44,454 bases of DNA from Bradyrhizobium sp. NAS80.1 (GCF_001908205.1 NZ_LGHL01000241.1:1-44454), one strand, 5' to 3'; numbered from the stretch's first letter, positions 1 through 9,011 are shown. Notes: generated by a model from the letters alone, not told the origin. Made by a program: numbers and translations.

Positions 1-998
1 CGCTCGGCTACATCGTGCACGGCATCAAGCGGCGCTCGTCCTCGTTCAACACTGCGCGGGTCGACCATCTCTACCAGGATCCGCATGTGGGCAACGTGCC
101 GTTCCTAATGCATTACGGCGACATGACGGATTCGACCAATCTGATCCGCCTGGTACAGCAGATCCGGCCGACCGAAATCTACAATCTGGCCGCCCAGAGC
201 CACGTTGCCGTCAGCTTCGAGAGCCCGGAATACACCGCGAATGCCGACGCGATAGGCGTGCTACGCCTCCTGGAAGCGATCCGCATCCTCGGCATGGAGA
301 AGGAGACGCGGTTCTACCAAGCCTCGACGTCCGAGCTCTACGGCCTCGTGCAGGAGGTTCCGCAGAAGGAGACCACGCCGTTCTATCCGCGCTCGCCTTA
401 TGGCGTGGCAAAGCTCTACGGCTACTGGATCACGGTGAACTACCGCGAAGCCTATGGCATGTTCGCCAGCAACGGCATCCTGTTCAACCACGAGAGCCCG
501 GTCCGCGGCGAGACCTTCGTGACCCGCAAGATCACCCGCGGAGTCGCCCGCATCGAAGTCGGTTTGGACAGCATACTCTATCTCGGTAATCTCGAAGCCA
601 AGCGCGACTGGGGCCATGCAAAGGACTACGTCGAGGGCATGCATATGATCCTGCAGGCCGACAAGCCCGACGATTTCGTGCTTGCCACCGGCGAGACGCG
701 CTCGGTGCGCGAGATGGTCGAACTGTCGTTTGCGCATGTCGGCCGGCGCATCGAGTGGCGCGGCGAGGGCGTCGACGAGACCGGGATCGACGCAAAGAGC
801 GGCAAGACGGTCGTGAAGATCGATCCGGCCTACTTCCGGCCGACCGAGGTCGATCTCCTGATTGGCGACGCCAGTAAGGCGCGTCGGGTCCTCGGCTGGA
901 AGCCGAAGCGGAAGTTTGCTGAGCTCGTCGAGGAGATGATGTCGAGCGATCTGGCCGAGGCCAAGCGGGAAATCGCTCATGGCAAGCACTCGGTTTGA
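1..998 (+). CDS. gmd: GDP-mannose 4,6-dehydratase, 5' end cut off
   Basis: Converts GDP-mannose to GDP-4-keto-6-deoxymannose, the first step towards GDP-L-fucose or GDP-rhamnose for surface polysaccharide. The frame is open from base 3 and the first visible residues (LGYIVHGIKRRSSSFNT) are the conserved segment after the N-terminal NAD(P)-binding glycine motif, so roughly 20-40 residues and the start codon lie before the window. The short-chain dehydrogenase active site is visible as STSELYG (Thr and Glu) and YGVAK (Tyr and Lys). The GTG at 15 is internal to the domain, not a real start. The end overlaps the start of fcl by 20 nt, indicating translational coupling. Identity is secure from the motifs and the partner gene; only the N-terminus is missing. 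Confidence 0.95.
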   Translation, partial: LGYIVHGIKRRSSSFNTARVDHLYQDPHVGNVPFLMHYGDMTDSTNLIRLVQQIRPTEIYNLAAQSHVAVSFESPEYTANADAIGVLRLLEAIRILGMEKETRFYQASTSELYGLVQEVPQKETTPFYPRSPYGVAKLYGYWITVNYREAYGMFASNGILFNHESPVRGETFVTRKITRGVARIEVGLDSILYLGNLEAKRDWGHAKDYVEGMHMILQADKPDDFVLATGETRSVREMVELSFAHVGRRIEWRGEGVDETGIDAKSGKTVVKIDPAYFRPTEVDLLIGDASKARRVLGWKPKRKFAELVEEMMSSDLAEAKREIAHGKHSV

Positions 999-1929
999 GC
1001 TGAAGGGCAAGAGCGTCTACGTCGCCGGCCATCGCGGCATGGTCGGCAGCGCGCTGGTGCGCCGGCTGGCGCGGGAAGACGTCAAGCTCGTCACCGTGGA
1101 CCGGCGCGAGGTCGATCTCTGCAACCAGGCCGCCGTGTTCGACTGGTTTGCGAAGGTGCGGCCGCAGGTCGTGTTCCTCGCCGCGGCAAAAGTCGGCGGC
1201 ATTGTCGCCAACAACACGCTGCGCGCCGAGTTCATCTACGACAACATCGCGATCGCGGCCAACGTGATCCAGGCCGCGCATCAGAACGGTGCCGAGAAAC
1301 TGATGTTCCTGGGCTCCTCGTGCATCTATCCGAAGCTGGCGCCGCAGCCGCTGCGCGAGGATTCCGTGCTGACCGGTCCGCTGGAGCCGACCAACGAGCC
1401 CTATGCGATTGCCAAGATCGCCGGGATCAAGATGGCGGAGGCCTATCGCAGCCAGTACGGCAGCGACTTCATCAGCGTGATGCCGACCAACCTCTATGGT
1501 CCCGGCGACAACTATCATCCCGAACTGAGCCACGTGGTCGCCGCGTTGATCCGTCGCTTTCACGAGGCGAAGGTCGCGGGCGCGGAGAGCGTCTCGGTCT
1601 GGGGTACCGGCACGCCGCGGCGAGAGTTTCTCTATGTCGACGACATGGCGGATGCCTGCGTGCACCTCATGAAGACCTATTCGAGTGCAGAGCTGATCAA
1701 CATCGGGACCGGCGAGGACATCACTATCGCCGAGTTCGCGCGTGTCGTGGCTGACGTCGTTGGCTACAGCGGCGAGATCCGTTTCGACACTTCACGCCCC
1801 GATGGCACGCCGCGCAAGCTGCTCGACGTCGGCCGTCTCGAAAAGCTCGGCTGGCGCGCGACCACCTCGCTGGAGGATGGCCTGAAGCACGCTTATGAGG
1901 CGTACCGCCGGTCGGTCGAACCGTCCTGA
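979..1929 (+). CDS. fcl: GDP-L-fucose synthase (epimerase/reductase)
   Basis: Carries out the 3,5-epimerisation and 4-reduction of GDP-4-keto-6-deoxymannose to GDP-L-fucose, using NADPH in the cytoplasm. The 316-residue length is normal for the family. The N-terminus has the dinucleotide-binding motif VAGHRGMVGSALVRRL. The active site shows as GSSCIYPK (Ser and the conserved Cys) and EPYAIAKIAG (Tyr and Lys). The ATG at 979 lies inside the end of gmd, so the two genes form one translationally coupled unit. Its GDP-fucose presumably goes to LPS or exopolysaccharide; no fucosyltransferase is in the window. The 61 bases to the next, convergent gene show no clear terminator. Confidence 0.95.
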   Translation: MASTRFELKGKSVYVAGHRGMVGSALVRRLAREDVKLVTVDRREVDLCNQAAVFDWFAKVRPQVVFLAAAKVGGIVANNTLRAEFIYDNIAIAANVIQAAHQNGAEKLMFLGSSCIYPKLAPQPLREDSVLTGPLEPTNEPYAIAKIAGIKMAEAYRSQYGSDFISVMPTNLYGPGDNYHPELSHVVAALIRRFHEAKVAGAESVSVWGTGTPRREFLYVDDMADACVHLMKTYSSAELINIGTGEDITIAEFARVVADVVGYSGEIRFDTSRPDGTPRKLLDVGRLEKLGWRATTSLEDGLKHAYEAYRRSVEPS

Positions 1930-1990
1930 GCGGAATTCGCGCGGCGGATTCGGGCCGTCCGATCACATTCCTTCGGGACTGGAAGCGCGC

Positions 1991-3214
1991 CTACCTTTCA
2001 TCCGCGATCACCTTGCCGTCGTTCGGCAGCGCGCCCGGGCTGACCAGCTCGACATTGCCGCCGAGTTTCGTCACCGCGCGCAAGCTGGCGGCGATCTCCT
2101 CCCGTAGCGCATCGCTCGCGGCCGCGGTTTCCGCTCTCAGCGTCATCGCGTCGGCCTCGCCCTGGCGCGTGACAACGAGGCGCAATCGTCCGAGCGCGGA
2201 GTGGCGCTTGCCGATCTCCGCGATCTGCTCGGGGCGGACGAACATGCCCTTGACCTTGGTGGTCTGGTCGGCGCGGCCCATCCAGCCCTTGATCCGCATG
2301 TTGGTGCGCCCGCAGGGGCTCGTGCTCGGCAGTGCCGCGGTGAGGTCGCCGAGCGCGAGCCGGATCCAGGGATGGTGCGGGTCGAGGGAGGTGACGACGA
2401 TCTCGCCGACGTCGCCCGGTGCCACGGGATCACCGGTGCCGGGCCTGACGATCTCCATGATCAGGTCCTCGTTCACGACCATGCCGTCGCGCGCCTCAGT
2501 TTCGAAGGCGATGAGACCGAGATCGGCGGTGCCGAAGGCCTGGTAGGCGTCGATGCCGCGCGCCTTGATCTCGGCCTGGAGCGAGGGCGGGAAGGCGGCG
2601 CCCGAGACCAGCGCGCGCTTGATCGAGGAGACGTCGCGGCCCGCGCCTGCTGCGGCATCGAGCAGGATCTTCAAAAAGTCCGGCGTGCCGCTATAGCCGA
2701 CCGGCCGGTAGGCCTCGATCAGCTCGAACTGCTGCTCGGTATTGCCGGGCCCTGCCGGGATCACCGCGCAGCCGAGCGCGCGTGCCGAGGCATCGAAGAT
2801 GAAGCCGCCGGGGGTGAGGTGGTAGCTGAATGTGTTGAGTACGATGTCATCGGGGCGGAATCCGGCCGCGAACAGCGCCCGCGCGCCGCGCCAGGGATCG
2901 GCCTGCCGTCCCTCCGGCTCGAAGATCGGCCCCGGGGAGGTGAACAGGCGGGCGAACGAGCCGGGGGCCGCCGCCACAAAGCCGCCGAAGGGCGCTGAGG
3001 CCTTGTGGAGAGCCGATAGTTCCGACTTGCGCAGCACTGGCAGGCCCGCCAGCGCCGCCCTGGAGCTCACTGAGGCGGGATCCAGGCCCTTGAGCCGCTC
3101 GGCATAGGCAGGCGCGGCCATTGCGCCGCGCAGCACGTCCGGCAGGCGGGAGAACAGATCGGCCTCTCGCGCGGCCGGCTCGCGCGTCTCGCGGGCGTCG
3201 TAATGGGCGGTCAT
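1991..3214 (-). CDS. PaaK-like aryl/acyl-CoA ligase (phenylacetate-CoA ligase family)
   Basis: An adenylate-forming enzyme of 407 residues, close to the usual size of phenylacetate-CoA ligases, which couple an aromatic acid to CoA with ATP. Seen: the Tyr-Ser-Gly-Thr-Pro stretch after the Glu-Ala-Tyr-Arg segment, the AFGTADLG motif in the place of the family's Tyr/Gly-Thr-Glu loop, and the C-terminal hinge GRADQTTKVKGMFVRPEQI that is typical of PaaK relatives. The ATG at 3214 is preceded by GGAAAG. The substrate is unknown. Such ligases often lie beside liv-type transporters and an AMP-binding synthetase, as here, which suggests activation of an imported aromatic or related acid. The oppositely oriented AGE gene separates it from that operon, so it must use its own promoter. 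Confidence 0.8.
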   Translation of the reverse strand: MTAHYDARETREPAAREADLFSRLPDVLRGAMAAPAYAERLKGLDPASVSSRAALAGLPVLRKSELSALHKASAPFGGFVAAAPGSFARLFTSPGPIFEPEGRQADPWRGARALFAAGFRPDDIVLNTFSYHLTPGGFIFDASARALGCAVIPAGPGNTEQQFELIEAYRPVGYSGTPDFLKILLDAAAGAGRDVSSIKRALVSGAAFPPSLQAEIKARGIDAYQAFGTADLGLIAFETEARDGMVVNEDLIMEIVRPGTGDPVAPGDVGEIVVTSLDPHHPWIRLALGDLTAALPSTSPCGRTNMRIKGWMGRADQTTKVKGMFVRPEQIAEIGKRHSALGRLRLVVTRQGEADAMTLRAETAAASDALREEIAASLRAVTKLGGNVELVSPGALPNDGKVIADER

Positions 3215-3300
3215 GGCTGGTCTTTCCGGGTTGGCATCCGTTGCACGCCGCCGCCGGCATGGGTATCAGACGGCCATTGGCGAGGCTTGAAGAGGACGCG

Positions 3301-4440
3301 ATGGCAGACGAGGGAATGATTGCGGCGGACGTCGTCGCGCGCCTGAAGCGCCGCATGATCGAGCAGGCGCTGCCGTTGTGGTCCACCGTCGGCTGGGACC
3401 ACGCTGCGGGCGGCTTCATCGACCGGCTGCACCGCGACGGCACGGCTGATACGGCCGCGCCGCGGCGCGTGTTCGTGCAGGCGCGCCAGATCTGGTGCTA
3501 CGCCAAGGCGGCACAGATGGGCTGGTATCCCGAGGGGCGCGCCATCGCGCTGAAGGGGCTGGAGCATCTGCTGGCATGCGCGAAGGCGCCCGACGGCCGG
3601 CCCGGCTATGTGCACAGGTTGACGCCGGAGGGCGCGGTGCTGGACGGGCGGCGCGATGCCTACGACCACGCCTTCATCCTGTTTGCGCTGGCGACCGTCT
3701 ATGCGCTCGACCAGGACGCGCAAATTCGCGCCGAGATCGACGCGCTGCTCGCCTTTCTCGACGGCCATCTCCGCTCGCCGCATGGCGGCGTCCACGAAAG
3801 TTTGCCGGTTTCGCTGCCGCGGCGACAGAACCCGCAGATGCATCTGTTCGAGGCGATGATCGCGTGTTTCGACGCGACCCACGATCTGTCGTTCCAGAAC
3901 CGTGCTGGCGAGTTCTTCGCGCTGTTCCTGGCCAATCTCTACGACAAGCAGAAGCGCATCCTGACGGAGTATTTCGAGGAGGACTGGTCGAAGATCGAGC
4001 CGGTCAGCGTCGAACCCGGGCATCAGGCGGAGTGGGTCTGGCTGCTGAAGGGATTTGAACGCATCACGGGCTGCCCGACCGGACAGCGCCGTGCCGAGCT
4101 GCTTGCGACCGCGCTGCGCTACCGCGATGAGGCCACCGGTTGTCTCGTCGACGAGGGCGATGCCGCCGGCAGCGTCCGCCGCAGCTCGCGACGGCTGTGG
4201 CCGCAGACCGAGATGGCGAAGGCGTGGATCGCGCAGGCCGAATCCGGCGAGGCGGGCGCGGCTGATGAGGCGCGCGCGGCGCTGGTGCGGCTCGAACGGC
4301 ATTATCTCAGCCATCCCGTGAAGGGCGGCTGGTACGACCAGTTCGATCGCGACGGCAAATCGCTGGTCGACACCATTCCTGCGTCGTCGTTCTATCATGT
4401 TCTCTGCGCAGTCACGGAAGCGGAGCAGGTGCTCGAGTGA
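3301..4440 (+). CDS. AGE-family sugar epimerase/isomerase
   Basis: Member of the N-acylglucosamine 2-epimerase/mannose isomerase family, which forms an (alpha/alpha)6 barrel and interconverts free or phosphorylated sugars at C2 (for example mannose and fructose). The 379-residue length is normal. Seen: QARQIWCYAKA early, the barrel histidines in NPQMHLFEA, the EPGHQAEWVWLL motif with the catalytic His, and a C-terminal SSFYHVLCA segment. The start is ATG 3301, preceded by GAAGAGGA; the open frame extends upstream to 3121 but over the start of the divergent ligase gene. It is a lone plus-strand gene between minus-strand neighbours. The nearby GDP-mannose/fucose genes make a mannose-supply role plausible, but the exact substrate cannot be read from the sequence. 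Confidence 0.85.
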   Translation: MADEGMIAADVVARLKRRMIEQALPLWSTVGWDHAAGGFIDRLHRDGTADTAAPRRVFVQARQIWCYAKAAQMGWYPEGRAIALKGLEHLLACAKAPDGRPGYVHRLTPEGAVLDGRRDAYDHAFILFALATVYALDQDAQIRAEIDALLAFLDGHLRSPHGGVHESLPVSLPRRQNPQMHLFEAMIACFDATHDLSFQNRAGEFFALFLANLYDKQKRILTEYFEEDWSKIEPVSVEPGHQAEWVWLLKGFERITGCPTGQRRAELLATALRYRDEATGCLVDEGDAAGSVRRSSRRLWPQTEMAKAWIAQAESGEAGAADEARAALVRLERHYLSHPVKGGWYDQFDRDGKSLVDTIPASSFYHVLCAVTEAEQVLE

Positions 4441-4457
4441 GACTCTCTTGTTTTGAC

Positions 4458-4501
4458 GCGTTTTCTTCACGCGGACCGGTCTCCACTTCGCTTGAAAACG
4501 C
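4458..4501. repeat. Dispersed rhizobial intergenic palindrome
   Basis: Inverted repeat GCGTTTTC (4458-4465) and GAAAACGC (4494-4501) enclosing the ACGCGGACCGGT core. I recall near-identical elements as widespread between genes in Bradyrhizobium and Rhodopseudomonas. It lies 17 nt after the AGE gene and directly at the 3' end of livF, so it may act as a shared transcript end or RNA-stability element for the two convergent genes. Confidence 0.6.
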
Positions 4502-4506
4502 TGTGT

Positions 4507-5346
4507 CTAAAGCCAGCGCTTGCGCCGCTTGAAGCTCTTGAGGTTCTTGAAGCTCTTGCGCTGGTCGCCGGCGCCGCCGAGATAGAATTCCTTGACGTCC
4601 TCGTTGTCGCGCAATTCGTCCGCGGTGCCGTCGAGCACGACCTTGCCCTGCTCCATGATGTAGCCGTGGCTCGCCACCGACAGTGCGGCGCGCGCGTTCT
4701 GCTCGACCAGGAGGATGGTGACGCCGAGGTCGCGGTTGATCTTCTGGATGATCGCGAACACCTCTTTCACCAGCAGCGGCGACAGGCCCATCGACGGCTC
4801 GTCCATCAGGATCATCTTTGGGCGGGCCATCAGGGCGCGGCCGATCGCGAGCATCTGCTGCTCGCCGCCGGAGAGGTAGCCGGCAAGGCCGGTGCGCTCC
4901 TTCAGGCGCGGGAAATAGTTGAAGACCATGTCGAGATCGGCATCGACCTCGCGGTCCCTGCGGGTGAAGGCGCCGAGCTTGAGGTTCTCCAGCGAGGTCA
5001 TGTCGGCGACGATGCGCCGGCCTTCCATCACCTGGAAGATGCCGCGGCGGACGATCTTGTCGGGATCGATGCCGGCGATAGGGGAGCCCTCGAACAGGAT
5101 CTCTCCGCGCGTGACCTCGCCGTCCTCGGTCTTGAGCAGCCCCGAGATCGCCTTCAGCGTCGTCGACTTGCCGGCGCCATTGGCGCCAAGCAGCGCCACG
5201 ATCGCGCCCTTGGGCACGTCGAGGCTGAGGCCGCGCAGCACCAGGATGACGTCGTCATAGACGACCTCGATGTTGCGCACGCTGAGCAGGGGAGCAGGTG
5301 CCACCACGGTCGGCTTGGCGCGGGATGTTTCGAGGGTGTCGGTCAT
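4507..5346 (-). CDS. livF: Branched-chain amino acid type ABC transporter ATPase LivF
   Basis: One of two ATPases that energise a HAAT-family uptake system at the inner membrane. Seen: Walker A GANGAGKST, signature LSGGEQQMLAIGRAL, Walker B ILMDEPSMGLSPLL (all LivF-type), and an H-loop region near VEQNAR. At 279 residues it is longer than typical LivF (about 235) because of an N-terminal extension of some 20 residues (SRAKPTVVAPAP) and a basic C-terminal tail rich in Lys and Arg. ATG 5346. It is the last gene of the minus-strand operon and is separated from the binding-protein gene by a 101-bp palindromic repeat. The cargo of the transporter is not identifiable from the ATPase. Confidence 0.9.
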   Translation of the reverse strand: MTDTLETSRAKPTVVAPAPLLSVRNIEVVYDDVILVLRGLSLDVPKGAIVALLGANGAGKSTTLKAISGLLKTEDGEVTRGEILFEGSPIAGIDPDKIVRRGIFQVMEGRRIVADMTSLENLKLGAFTRRDREVDADLDMVFNYFPRLKERTGLAGYLSGGEQQMLAIGRALMARPKMILMDEPSMGLSPLLVKEVFAIIQKINRDLGVTILLVEQNARAALSVASHGYIMEQGKVVLDGTADELRDNEDVKEFYLGGAGDQRKSFKNLKSFKRRKRWL

Positions 5347-5364
5347 GCGTCATCGTTCTCCGCT

Positions 5365-5465
5365 GTCGTCGCCCGGCCTGACCGGGCGACCCAGTATTCC
5401 AGAGACGCCTGAGATTCACGGAGAAGCCGCGGCGTACTGAATCCCCCACTTTCGCGGGGGATGAC
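5365..5465. repeat. Palindromic intergenic repeat, type A, copy 1
   Basis: A 101-bp element with complementary ends, each a hairpin (GTCGTCGCCCGGC... and ...GCGGGGGATGAC). Its reverse complement matches 22758-22858 along the whole length, with GTACGCCGCGGCTT and TCTGGAATACTGG shared exactly. It sits between the binding-protein gene and livF within one operon, where it could reduce read-through or fix an RNA end. Confidence 0.8.
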
Positions 5466-5491
5466 GGTTGTTCGTAAGGTGAGCGTTAGGC

Positions 5492-6775
5492 TCACCAGCC
5501 CAGCAATTCCGCCTTGCGGGGCAGCTCGATGGTCTTGAGCTTCTCGAGCTTGATCGTGCCCTTGGTCATGAGGTCGTTGAGTTCGCCGTCGGTCGCACCC
5601 GAGACGTTGGTGCGATAGAGGTCGACCTTCAGCGTGCCGCGGTGGTCCTTGTCGGTCCAGGTTGAGGGATTGCAGACGCCTTCCATACCGGCCGGCACCC
5701 AGTCCTTCTTTTGGTAAAAGCCCTTCCGGACGTTCTCGCCGGTCGCGCCGCCGTTCTTGACCGCCCAGTCGAGCGCCTCCTTCATGTACAGCGCCGAGCA
5801 CACGGCCGCGATGTAATGCACGGGACGATAGACCTTGCCGGTGGGGTCGGACATCTTCGAGATCTCCATCACCGTCTTCATGCCGGGCGCATCGCCGCCC
5901 CAGCTCACCGCGGTGCGCAGCGGGAAGATCACGCCGTTGGCGGCATCGCCCGCGGTCTTGGCCGCGTTCTCGTCCATGCCCCAGACGTTGCCGAGGAACT
6001 GCACGTCGGCACCGGCGGTCTTGCAGGCCTTCATCACCGAGATGTTGGAGGCCGCGGTGTTGCCGAGATAGGCGTAGTTGGCGCCAGAAGATTTCAGGCT
6101 CAGGCATTGCGCGCTGTAGTCACCCGGCGCGAGCGCGAACACCAGCGGCGGCAGAACCTCGAAGCCGAGTTCCTGCGCCATGGCCTCGCCCGCCGCCTTC
6201 GGCGCGTTCGGATAGGGATGGTTGGCGCCCATGTGCACGAATTTCGGCTTGCCGGGCTTGCCCTTGGCCTTCCAGTCTTCGGCTGCCCACATCAGCATGG
6301 CGCGCAGCGAGTCCGAATAGCTCGGACCATAGAAGAAATTGTAGGGCGCGGGCTTGGCCTTGCCGCTGACGCCTTCGGGATCGGTGAGAGCCGCGGCGTA
6401 GGAGCCGGAGAGGTCGGGGATCTTGTCCTGGGCGAGGAAGCCGGTCAGCGCTTCGGTGTCCGCGGTGCCCCAGCCTATGATCGCCGCGACCCTGGAGTCC
6501 GGCGCCGACCACTTCTTGTAGAGCGCGATCGCGCGCGGCACCTGGTAGCCGTAGTCGTTGGTGTCGACATTGACCTGCTTGCCGCCGACGCCGCCGTTCT
6601 TGTTGATCCAGGCGAAGGTATCGGCGACGGCCTGGCCGTAGGGCGTACCGACGTCGGAGGTGCCGCCGGAATAATCGGCGAGGTGCCCGATCGTGATCTG
6701 CGCCTGCGCGCTCGCCGAGAATGCGGCGAGCGCGATCGCGAGCGATGCGGTGCTCAAAAGGGACTTCATCTTCAT
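5492..6775 (-). CDS. Periplasmic substrate-binding protein of liv-type ABC transporter
   Basis: Secreted receptor of the minus-strand HAAT uptake system, 427 residues. A clear Sec signal peptide (basic MKMK, hydrophobic core, then ASAQAQ) precedes a type I periplasmic binding fold beginning ITIGHLADYSGGTSDVGTPYG. The start could be Met1 or Met3 of MKMKSL; the first is used here. It lies 42 nt downstream of livM in the operon. The family binds branched-chain amino acids, amides, or aromatic and other acids. The acyl-CoA synthetase in the operon and the PaaK-like ligase nearby favour an organic acid over leucine; this is inference. A palindromic repeat follows the gene, as it does for the second binding protein in this window. 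Confidence 0.9.
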   Translation of the reverse strand: MKMKSLLSTASLAIALAAFSASAQAQITIGHLADYSGGTSDVGTPYGQAVADTFAWINKNGGVGGKQVNVDTNDYGYQVPRAIALYKKWSAPDSRVAAIIGWGTADTEALTGFLAQDKIPDLSGSYAAALTDPEGVSGKAKPAPYNFFYGPSYSDSLRAMLMWAAEDWKAKGKPGKPKFVHMGANHPYPNAPKAAGEAMAQELGFEVLPPLVFALAPGDYSAQCLSLKSSGANYAYLGNTAASNISVMKACKTAGADVQFLGNVWGMDENAAKTAGDAANGVIFPLRTAVSWGGDAPGMKTVMEISKMSDPTGKVYRPVHYIAAVCSALYMKEALDWAVKNGGATGENVRKGFYQKKDWVPAGMEGVCNPSTWTDKDHRGTLKVDLYRTNVSGATDGELNDLMTKGTIKLEKLKTIELPRKAELLGW

Positions 6776-6817
6776 GGGTCTGTTCCTCCTGTTATTGTTT
6801 AAGTGAAGTTGCCGCGC

Positions 6818-7891
6818 TCAATGCGAGAAGGGGTAGAGTTTCCAGTAGGCCTTGATCTGCCGCCAGCGATGCGCAAGCCCGTCGGGTTCGAACATCAGGA
6901 AGGCGATGATGATCACCCCGATCGCGATCTCGCGCAGGAAGGTGATGTTGGTGTTGAGCGACAGCGCCTTGTCGATCACGCCGCCCTTTAAGTAAAGGCT
7001 GATGAATTCCATCGATTCCGGCAGCAGTACCACGAAGGCGGTGCCCATCAGCGTGCCCATGATCGAGCCGGTGCCGCCGATGATGATCATGGCCAGGAAC
7101 AGGATCGAGCGTTCGATGCCGAAGCCTTCCTGGGAGACCACGAGCTGGTAGTGCGCATAGAGCGCGCCGGCGATGCCGGCGAAGAAGGCGGCAAGGCCAA
7201 ACGACAGCGTGCGGTATTTGGTGAGGTTGATGCCCATGATCTCGGCCGAGAGATAATGATCGCGGATCGCCACCAGCGCGCGGCCGTCGCGCGTGCGCAT
7301 CAGATTGGTGACGAGGATATAGCTCGCGAGCACATAGGCCAGCACCACATAGAAATACTGCTTATCGCCGCGCAGCGTGTAGCCGAAGATCGAGAACGGC
7401 TCGGCACTCGCCGGCACCGAGCCACCGGAGAACCATTCGGCGCGGGAGAAGAAGTCGAGCAGGATGTATTGCGCGGCCAGCGTCGCGATGACGAGATAGA
7501 GCCCTTTCAGCCGCGCCGCCGGAATGCCGAAGATCAGCCCCACCAGCGCGGTGACGACACCCGCGAGCGGGATCGCGAAGAACACCGGGATCGGCGCGTT
7601 GTTGGAGATATAGGCCGAGGTGAAGGCGCCGAGCAGGAAGAAGGCGGCGTGGCCGATCGAGATCTGGCCGGTGAAGCCGACCAGGATGTTCAAGCCGAGC
7701 GCCGCGATCGAGAAGATGCCGATCTGGATCAGGATGCTGAGCCAATAACCGCCGAGGAATTGCGGCACGAGGCAGAGCAGCAGCACGCCGGCGATCGCGA
7801 AGTTGCGGCTGGTCGTGGTCGGGAAGATGGTGGTGTCGGCCGCATAGGAGGTGCGGAAATCACCAGCGGGGATGAGGGCAGGGCCGGCCAT
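6818..7891 (-). CDS. livM: Branched-chain amino acid type ABC permease LivM
   Basis: Inner-membrane permease subunit, 357 residues, pairing with LivH. Multiple hydrophobic helices are visible, and the diagnostic segment ALGLNILVGFTGQISIGHAA identifies the LivM subfamily. The conserved IPAARLKGLYLVIATLA stretch and the permease loop IRDHYLSAEIMGINLTKYR contact the ATPases in this family. ATG 7891 lies 3 nt after the livH stop, so translation is probably coupled. An N-terminal extension of about 30 polar residues precedes the first helix, which is usual for LivM. Confidence 0.92.
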   Translation of the reverse strand: MAGPALIPAGDFRTSYAADTTIFPTTTSRNFAIAGVLLLCLVPQFLGGYWLSILIQIGIFSIAALGLNILVGFTGQISIGHAAFFLLGAFTSAYISNNAPIPVFFAIPLAGVVTALVGLIFGIPAARLKGLYLVIATLAAQYILLDFFSRAEWFSGGSVPASAEPFSIFGYTLRGDKQYFYVVLAYVLASYILVTNLMRTRDGRALVAIRDHYLSAEIMGINLTKYRTLSFGLAAFFAGIAGALYAHYQLVVSQEGFGIERSILFLAMIIIGGTGSIMGTLMGTAFVVLLPESMEFISLYLKGGVIDKALSLNTNITFLREIAIGVIIIAFLMFEPDGLAHRWRQIKAYWKLYPFSH

Positions 7892-7894
7892 GGG

Positions 7895-8788
7895 TCAGAT
7901 CCGCTCGATGTCGTGGGTGCCGAACAGGCCGTAAGGCTTGATCATCAGCACGATGATGAGGACGTAGAACGGTGCGATCTCGTAGAGATTGCCCCAGTGC
8001 AGGTACTGGCTGTCGACATATTGCGCGATGTTCTCGAGCAGGCCGATGATGATGCCGCCGAGCACGGCGCCGCCGACGGAATCGAGGCCGCCGAGGATCG
8101 CGGCGGGGAACACCTTGATGCCGTAGGCGGCCAGGCCCGAGGACACGCCGTTGACGACCGCGACCACGACGCCCGCGACCGCCGACACCGTCGCCGAGAT
8201 CGCCCAGGCCATCGCGAACACGCTTTTCACGGAGATGCCAAGCGACTGCGCCACCTGCTGGTTGAACGCGGTGGCCCGCATCGCAAGGCCGTACTTTGAG
8301 GCGCGGAAGAACCAGGCCATGCCGATCATCATTGCGACCGACACCACGAGGCTCATGACATAGACGGTCTGGATCTGAAGGCCGAACAGGCTGACCGACT
8401 GGCTCTCGAACACGCGTGGGAACGGCTGCGGGTTGACGCCGAACATCCACTTCAGCGTGGCCTGCAACACGGTGGAGAGGCCGATCGTCACCATGATCAC
8501 CGAGATGATGGGCTCACCGATCATCGGCCGCAGGATCAGGACCTGGATCGCGATGCCGAACACGAACATGAACACCAGCGTCATCGGCATGCCGATCCAG
8601 AACGGCACCTGGTATTTCGCCAGCAGCGCCCAGCACACCCAAGCGCCGACCAGCAGCAGCTCGCCTTGCGCGAAGTTGACGACCTGGGTCGCCTTGTAGA
8701 TCAGCACGAACGACATCGCGACGACGCCGTAGAGCGTGCCGACCACAAGACCGTTGACCAGGAGCTGGATGAGGAAGGCGGTGTTCAT
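7895..8788 (-). CDS. livH: Branched-chain amino acid type ABC permease LivH
   Basis: Inner-membrane permease partner of LivM, 297 residues, the usual size. Seen: the LivH N-terminus LIQLLVNGLVVGTLYGVVA, then VNFAQGELLLVGAW, and the loop MRATAFNQQVAQSLGISVK that docks on the ATPase. The ATG at 8788 was chosen because the upstream open frame to 9046 only translates the palindromic repeat at 8827-8974. In the operon it is separated from the acyl-CoA synthetase by about 220 nt containing that repeat, so livH may also have its own promoter or be processed separately. Confidence 0.92.
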   Translation of the reverse strand: MNTAFLIQLLVNGLVVGTLYGVVAMSFVLIYKATQVVNFAQGELLLVGAWVCWALLAKYQVPFWIGMPMTLVFMFVFGIAIQVLILRPMIGEPIISVIMVTIGLSTVLQATLKWMFGVNPQPFPRVFESQSVSLFGLQIQTVYVMSLVVSVAMMIGMAWFFRASKYGLAMRATAFNQQVAQSLGISVKSVFAMAWAISATVSAVAGVVVAVVNGVSSGLAAYGIKVFPAAILGGLDSVGGAVLGGIIIGLLENIAQYVDSQYLHWGNLYEIAPFYVLIIVLMIKPYGLFGTHDIERI

Positions 8789-8826
8789 GTCGAGGTCCGC
8801 GCAAAATGCAGAAGCGATGACGCTGC

Positions 8827-8974
8827 ACCCTCTCCCCTTGTGGGAGAGGGTGGCTTCGCGAAGCGAAGCCGGGTGAGGGGTTGTCTCCGCAGTGACGGTG
8901 CGGGGAGAGAACCCCTCACCCGAGTGAGGGTGGGGCAGGCGGCGGAGATGCCCTCTCCCACAAGGGGAGAGGGC
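8827..8974. repeat. Large inverted repeat of two CCCTCTCCC elements
   Basis: Two hairpins face each other: 8827-8851 (ACCCTCTCCCCTTGTGGGAGAGGGT) and 8950-8974 (the same sequence family in inverse orientation), with GGGTGAGGGGTT and AACCCCTCACCC as inner complementary arms, so the whole 148 bp can fold into one long structure. Translated, it gives the familiar spurious PSPLVGEG/LTRVRG peptides. It fills most of the gap between the acyl-CoA synthetase and livH. I recall this as a dispersed element of Rhizobiales genomes. Confidence 0.75.
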
Positions 8975-9011
8975 ACAGCAAGGCGCATCGCGCTCGTGGC
9001 TGACAGGAAGC

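Noticed and set aside
3211..4470. Long minus-strand open frame opposite the AGE gene (419 codons)
   Set aside because: It is the antisense shadow of a well-supported AGE-family gene; its product is Arg-rich with no family motifs, as expected from high-GC antisense reading.
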